64,000 bases of DNA from Sinorhizobium sp. 6-70 (GTDB taxonomy: Bacteria > Pseudomonadota > Alphaproteobacteria > Rhizobiales > Rhizobiaceae), in the NCBI RefSeq assembly GCF_030124375.1, contig NZ_JASKLS010000009.1, forward strand, positions 1-64,000, in the 5' to 3' direction. The position numbers were made by a program, and so were the translations under genes. The notes under the pieces are model-generated. The model saw nothing but the letters and a program-made list of their open reading frames with translations. It made no database searches and was not told the origin of the DNA. This document shows, piece by piece, positions 60,424 through 64,000 of this stretch (within the stretch, counting starts at the first letter, position 1; each line of letters starts with the position of its first letter).

Positions 60424-62848
60424 GAACTCCTCTCGTGTTCAGCCAGTGGATCGGCCAGTCGCGGCCATGTTCGGATTTAAGCGCCCGAATGCGCTTCAAG
60501 TCGTCCTTGCCGGAGGCCCCGACAAAGCTCAGCGCGACGGGACCGAGCGCCATGTCGAACAGGCGCCGGCCCTCTGGTGTAGCAACATAGTATTCGCGTT
60601 TCGGGATCGCACCCGCGACGATGTCGATCTGGCGCTCGTTAAAGCCGATGCGCTCATAGAATTCCCGCGTTCCCGGCTCTCGCGCAGCGCCATTTGGAAG
60701 GCAGATTTTCGTCGGGCAGGATTCCTTCAGCACATCGATGATCCCGGAGCGCTCCGCGTCCGAGATCGATTGTGTTGCGAGTACGACAGCGCAGTTCGCC
60801 TTGCGCAGCACTTTCAGCCATTCGCGGATCTTGGCCCGAAAAACGGGGTGACCTAGCATCAGCCAGGCTTCATCCAGCACAATCAGGCTTGGCGACCCGT
60901 CGAGGCGCCTTTCGATGCGGCGGAACAGATAGGTCAGCACAGGCACGAGATTGCGCTCACCCATGTTCATGAGGTGCTCGATCTCGAAGGTCTGCAAGGC
61001 TCCGAGCGAAAGGCCATCCTGCTCTGCGTCGAGCAACTCGCCCATCGGTCCGTCGACTGTGTAATGGTGCAGCGCGTCCTTGATCTCGCGCAACTGGACG
61101 CCAGACACGAAATCAGAGAGCGATCGGCCTGGAGCGTTTGCCATCAGCCCGAGCTGTCGGGAAATGGCGTTGCGATGATCGGGGGTGATGGTGACTCCTT
61201 GCAGCGCGACCAGCATCTCGATCCATTCCGTCGCCCAGGCCCGGTCAGCGTCATTTCCAAGTGCGGAGAGCGGGCAGAAAGCGAGCGCCCTCCTCTCCCC
61301 TTCATTGTCTGCGCCAATCTCGTAGTGGTCGCCGCCGCCAGCCAGCGTCAACGGCAGCAGCGAGTTGCCTTTGTCGAACGCGAAGATCTGGGCGTTTTCG
61401 TAACGCCGAAACTGCGCGGCGATCAGCGCCAAAAGAGTCGACTTGCCGGAGCCTGTCGGACCGAAAACGAGTGTATGTCCAACGTCGTCGACATGCAGGT
61501 TGAGGCGAAACGGCGTCGAGCCGCTCGCCACCTGCATGAGCGGCGGCGAATTCGGCGGAAAGAACGGGCACGGCGCGGACGGGTTCCCGCACCAGACGGC
61601 ATTGAGAGGGATAAGGTCGGCAAGATTGCTGGTATTGATCAGCGGCTCGCGGATATTGCAGTACCAATTGCCCGGCAGGCTGCCGAGATACGCGTCGGTG
61701 GCGTTCAGCGTTTCGATCCGAGCGCCAAAGCCTTCCGCCTGGATCCGTCGGCGGATTGCCTCGGCCTTTTCCTGGAGCGCCTCGCGATCGTCGTCAAAGA
61801 GGACGATGACCGGAGTATAGTAGCCGTAGGCGACCAATTGCGACGAGGCCTGTGCAATTGCGTCCTCGGTCTCGGCCACCATGGTAATGGCGTCCTGGTC
61901 AACCGACCGGCTCTGCGTCTGGAACAACTGATCGAAGAACGGCCGGACCTTCTGTTGCCACTTCTTGCGTGTGCGCTCGATCTTATGGCGCGCATCTTCG
62001 GCATCGAGAAATATGAATCTCGAAGACCACCGATAGGTGAGCGGCATCAGGTCGAGGCTGTTGAGGATCCCAGGCCAGCTTTCGGCTGGCAAACCGTCGA
62101 TGGCGACGACGCCGAGAGCGCGGTTCTCGATTTTCGGCGTCAGACCATGTTCGAGCTCGGCGGTCGCCATCCAATCGAGATACATGGGGACATCCGGAAG
62201 CCGGATCGGATGGTTGTCCCCGGTGATGCAGAAGCGAACGAACTGCAGCAGTTCATCGTACCTTGCAACTCGTGTCCCTTCCCTTTCGCTGACTTCGCGC
62301 GTTTTCATGCGACGGATCGAGAGCGAATTCGCCAAATACTGCTCGATCTCACGGACAGCGTTCTTGAACATGAAGAGCACCGTGTCCGCATAGGATTTCT
62401 TCCGGCTTTCCTCGTCCGAATAGATGTATTTGCTGAGCGCTGTCCTCTTGGACTCGAGCGGCCGGTAGGTGAGGATCAGCGCGTGCTTGCTCTCGAAATG
62501 CCCCTGCTCGCGTTCAAAATGCACGCGACGCTCGGCGTCGATCGCACGTGTGATCGGATCGGGGAAATGGCATCGATCCTCGCTGGGATAATCGATTGTC
62601 GGAATACGGATGGCCTCGACCTGAATCATCCAGCCGCTCCCAAACCGCGACAGGATCGCATTGATCTGCCGCGACAGCTCGTTGCGTTCGAGGGCGGTCG
62701 CACTTTCGGAGTCCGGGCCGGCAAAGTACCAGCCTGCCATGAGGCTTCCGTCCTTCAAGAGCAGCACCCCATTGTCGACAAGACCGGCGTAAGGGACGAG
62801 ATCGGCGAAGGACGGGCCTGTGGCCCGAAAGCGTCGCAAAGCTACCAC
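60392..62848 (-). CDS. trbE: TrbE, VirB4-like transport ATPase
   Basis: An 818-aa ATPase that powers pilus assembly and substrate movement at the inner membrane. It begins VVALRRFRATGPSFADLVPY; Walker A is FGPTGSGKSTLLALI (about residue 440) and Walker B LIVLDEAWLML (about 650). I chose GTG 62848 because GGAGG precedes it right after the trbD stop and it matches the known TrbE start; the frame runs on upstream to 62911 in overlap with trbD. Confidence 0.94.
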   Translation of the reverse strand: MVALRRFRATGPSFADLVPYAGLVDNGVLLLKDGSLMAGWYFAGPDSESATALERNELSRQINAILSRFGSGWMIQVEAIRIPTIDYPSEDRCHFPDPITRAIDAERRVHFEREQGHFESKHALILTYRPLESKRTALSKYIYSDEESRKKSYADTVLFMFKNAVREIEQYLANSLSIRRMKTREVSEREGTRVARYDELLQFVRFCITGDNHPIRLPDVPMYLDWMATAELEHGLTPKIENRALGVVAIDGLPAESWPGILNSLDLMPLTYRWSSRFIFLDAEDARHKIERTRKKWQQKVRPFFDQLFQTQSRSVDQDAITMVAETEDAIAQASSQLVAYGYYTPVIVLFDDDREALQEKAEAIRRRIQAEGFGARIETLNATDAYLGSLPGNWYCNIREPLINTSNLADLIPLNAVWCGNPSAPCPFFPPNSPPLMQVASGSTPFRLNLHVDDVGHTLVFGPTGSGKSTLLALIAAQFRRYENAQIFAFDKGNSLLPLTLAGGGDHYEIGADNEGERRALAFCPLSALGNDADRAWATEWIEMLVALQGVTITPDHRNAISRQLGLMANAPGRSLSDFVSGVQLREIKDALHHYTVDGPMGELLDAEQDGLSLGALQTFEIEHLMNMGERNLVPVLTYLFRRIERRLDGSPSLIVLDEAWLMLGHPVFRAKIREWLKVLRKANCAVVLATQSISDAERSGIIDVLKESCPTKICLPNGAAREPGTREFYERIGFNERQIDIVAGAIPKREYYVATPEGRRLFDMALGPVALSFVGASGKDDLKRIRALKSEHGRDWPIHWLNTRGVHDAASLLNFE

Positions 62849-62858
62849 GACCGCCTCC

Positions 62859-63158
62859 TCAATACCGCCGCCAAGGTGAACTGGTCGCCTTGTAGTATGG
62901 CTTATAGGCAATGTGCCTGATATAGACCTGCCGCATCAGCGGGTCGGACTTCGCCATCATCCGAAGCAACCCGATGATAACGATCCAAATGGAGATACCG
63001 GAGAGCGCCGAATAGATCGTCAGGACGACGAAGATCAGGATGACGGCGGCAAAGCCGGTGAGCAGCATCAACTCCCGATCCGCCCCCATCAGAAGGTTTG
63101 GGCGGGACAAAGCGCGATGAATGCGATTGCACCGCAGGCCGGACAAGGACTCAGACAT
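62859..63158 (-). CDS. trbD: TrbD, VirB3-like inner-membrane protein
   Basis: A 99-aa protein with two neighbouring membrane helices (LTGFAAVILIFVVLTIYSAL and GISIWIVIIGLLRMMA), then the typical DPLMRQVYIRHIAYKPYY segment. It starts within the end of trbC (8 bases overlap). Confidence 0.92.
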   Translation of the reverse strand: MSESLSGLRCNRIHRALSRPNLLMGADRELMLLTGFAAVILIFVVLTIYSALSGISIWIVIIGLLRMMAKSDPLMRQVYIRHIAYKPYYKATSSPWRRY

Positions 63159-63537
63159 AGACCCCCTCCCCTTCTCCGTTGGAGCCGATTGAGTGTGTCT
63201 GCTCGTCCGTTAGGCCGATCGACGCGCCGGTCGCCCCGAACAGGGCGACGATTTGGGTCGCACCGAGCAGGATGCCGGCGACGAGGACGACATAGACGAG
63301 CCGTCGCGCAAAATCGTTGAGTTCTCCGCCGAAGATAAGCATGCCACCGGCAATCGCCATCGCCGCAAGCGCAATGGCGCCCGCCACTGGACCGGTGATC
63401 GATTGCTGAATTTGCTGCAGCGGCCCTTCCCAGGGCAGACCTCCACCTCCGGAGCTGGCGAGTGCGGGAGCAAACGACGCGAGCACCATGGGAGCGGCAA
63501 GGAGTGCGACAACTGTGACTTTGGCTCTACGCGACAC
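63151..63537 (-). CDS. trbC: TrbC, VirB2-like pilin
   Basis: A 128-aa prepilin with a signal peptide (VTVVALLAAPMVLASFAPAL, cleavage after ALA likely) and two hydrophobic segments (GPVAGAIALAAMAIAGGMLI and LVYVVLVAGILLGATQIVAL). TraF is the expected maturase. It overlaps trbB by 11 bases. Confidence 0.92.
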   Translation of the reverse strand: MSRRAKVTVVALLAAPMVLASFAPALASSGGGGLPWEGPLQQIQQSITGPVAGAIALAAMAIAGGMLIFGGELNDFARRLVYVVLVAGILLGATQIVALFGATGASIGLTDEQTHSIGSNGEGEGVYV

Positions 63538-64000
63538 GACGTGCCTCCTGCCCCTCGGTTAGTTGGTCGGACCAGATGTCGTATTGGCCGCCCGCGAACC
63601 CCTCGACCTGAATGACGTCGCGAACGCGTCGTCCGCGCGGCGTTCGTTCGATGGATACGATGAGGTCGACCGCTTCGCCGATGACCTCTTGCATCGGCTG
63701 CTGGCTTGCCTCTGCAGTTAGTTGCTCGAGGCGTCGGAGCGTCGACATGGCGGTGTTCGAGTGAATGGTCGCCACTCCTCCAGGATGGCCGGTATTCCAC
63801 GCCTTGAGCAATGTCAGCGCAGCGCCGTCACGAACCTCGCCGACGACGATCCTGTCGGGACGAAGCCGCATCGTGCTCTTCAAGAGCCGCGCCATGTCCA
63901 TAGTATCGCTGGTGCGCAGAACGACTGCATTGTCGGCCGCACATTGGATTTCCGCCGTATCTTCGAGGATGACCAGACGGTCTTCGGGCGCGGACCTGAC
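63527..64000 (-). CDS. trbB: TrbB, VirB11-like ATPase, 3' part only
   Basis: The last 157 codons of TrbB, open across the window edge. Seen are LEDTAEIQCAADNAVVLRTS, the Walker B region RIVVGEVRDGAALTLLKAWN and the histidine box GHPGGVATIHSN. The traffic ATPase acts at the inner membrane face. It should be the first trb gene, with traI further right. Confidence 0.93.
   Translation of the reverse strand, partial: VRSAPEDRLVILEDTAEIQCAADNAVVLRTSDTMDMARLLKSTMRLRPDRIVVGEVRDGAALTLLKAWNTGHPGGVATIHSNTAMSTLRRLEQLTAEASQQPMQEVIGEAVDLIVSIERTPRGRRVRDVIQVEGFAGGQYDIWSDQLTEGQEARRVA

Noticed and set aside
60974..62920. 648-codon plus-strand frame opposite trbE
   Set aside because: TrbE on the minus strand has clear Walker motifs and full-length similarity; the plus frame is its shadow in GC-rich DNA.
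1..64000. CRISPR array, tRNA or rRNA genes
   Set aside because: I saw no regularly spaced direct repeats and no cloverleaf-like or ribosomal RNA sequence in reading the window.

Overview
The window reads as part of a symbiotic plasmid, or a plasmid-like element, of a legume-nodulating alphaproteobacterium of the order Hyphomicrobiales. Mesorhizobium or a close relative is my best guess from the nod gene order and protein style, but the genus cannot be settled from sequence alone. Three kinds of evidence support this: a full Nod-factor gene set with NodD-binding nod boxes, a RepC-type replication initiator with its antisense RNA, and an almost complete Ti-plasmid-type conjugation apparatus (tra, oriT, trb, TraR/TraM).

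Region 1 (1-19.6 kb) is symbiotic. A leftward operon nodABCSUIJHP is read from a nod box at about 8.15 kb, and nodP runs off the left edge. A rightward nodFE pair has its own nod box. Together these predict a chitooligosaccharide that is N-methylated (NodS), carbamoylated (NodU), sulfated (NodH/NodP) and acylated with a specialised fatty acid (NodF/NodE). Two intact nodD genes are present. Around them lie decayed duplicates not visible as intact genes: a nodD 5' remnant beside nodA, a nodA'-nodB' remnant with a well-preserved nod box beside nodD1, and a nodA 5' fragment with a degenerate nod box beside nodD2. Between the nodD genes sits a small metabolic island (luciferase-like flavin monooxygenase, HisC-like aminotransferase, LacI-type regulator) with striking palindromes. 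A DUF2867 gene and its wreck flank nodD2.

Region 2 (19.9-21.4 kb) holds repC and, upstream on the opposite strand, a candidate counter-transcribed RNA with promoter and terminator. No repA or repB is adjacent.

Region 3 (22-41 kb) is a block of plasmid-type genes: toprim protein, DUF1419, frameshifted DUF3085, a 1699-aa DNA methylase-helicase, a phospholipase-D-like protein, a ParB-like protein, DUF7007, ArdC-like antirestriction protein, DUF736, WGR protein and HU. ArdC and the methylase-helicase suggest a function in establishing the element after transfer (inference). Several small genes here are broken by frameshifts or a nonsense codon.

Region 4 (41.4-64 kb) is for conjugation. Divergent traCDG and traAFBH operons flank oriT, as on Ti plasmids. 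Two convergent traM/traR pairs follow, one with a wrecked traM, with a DUF4143 ATPase and an HTH regulator between them. The leftward trbBCDEJLFGHI mating-pair operon fills the right end, with trbB cut by the window edge and no trbK seen. The TraI autoinducer synthase, if present, should lie just beyond 64 kb.
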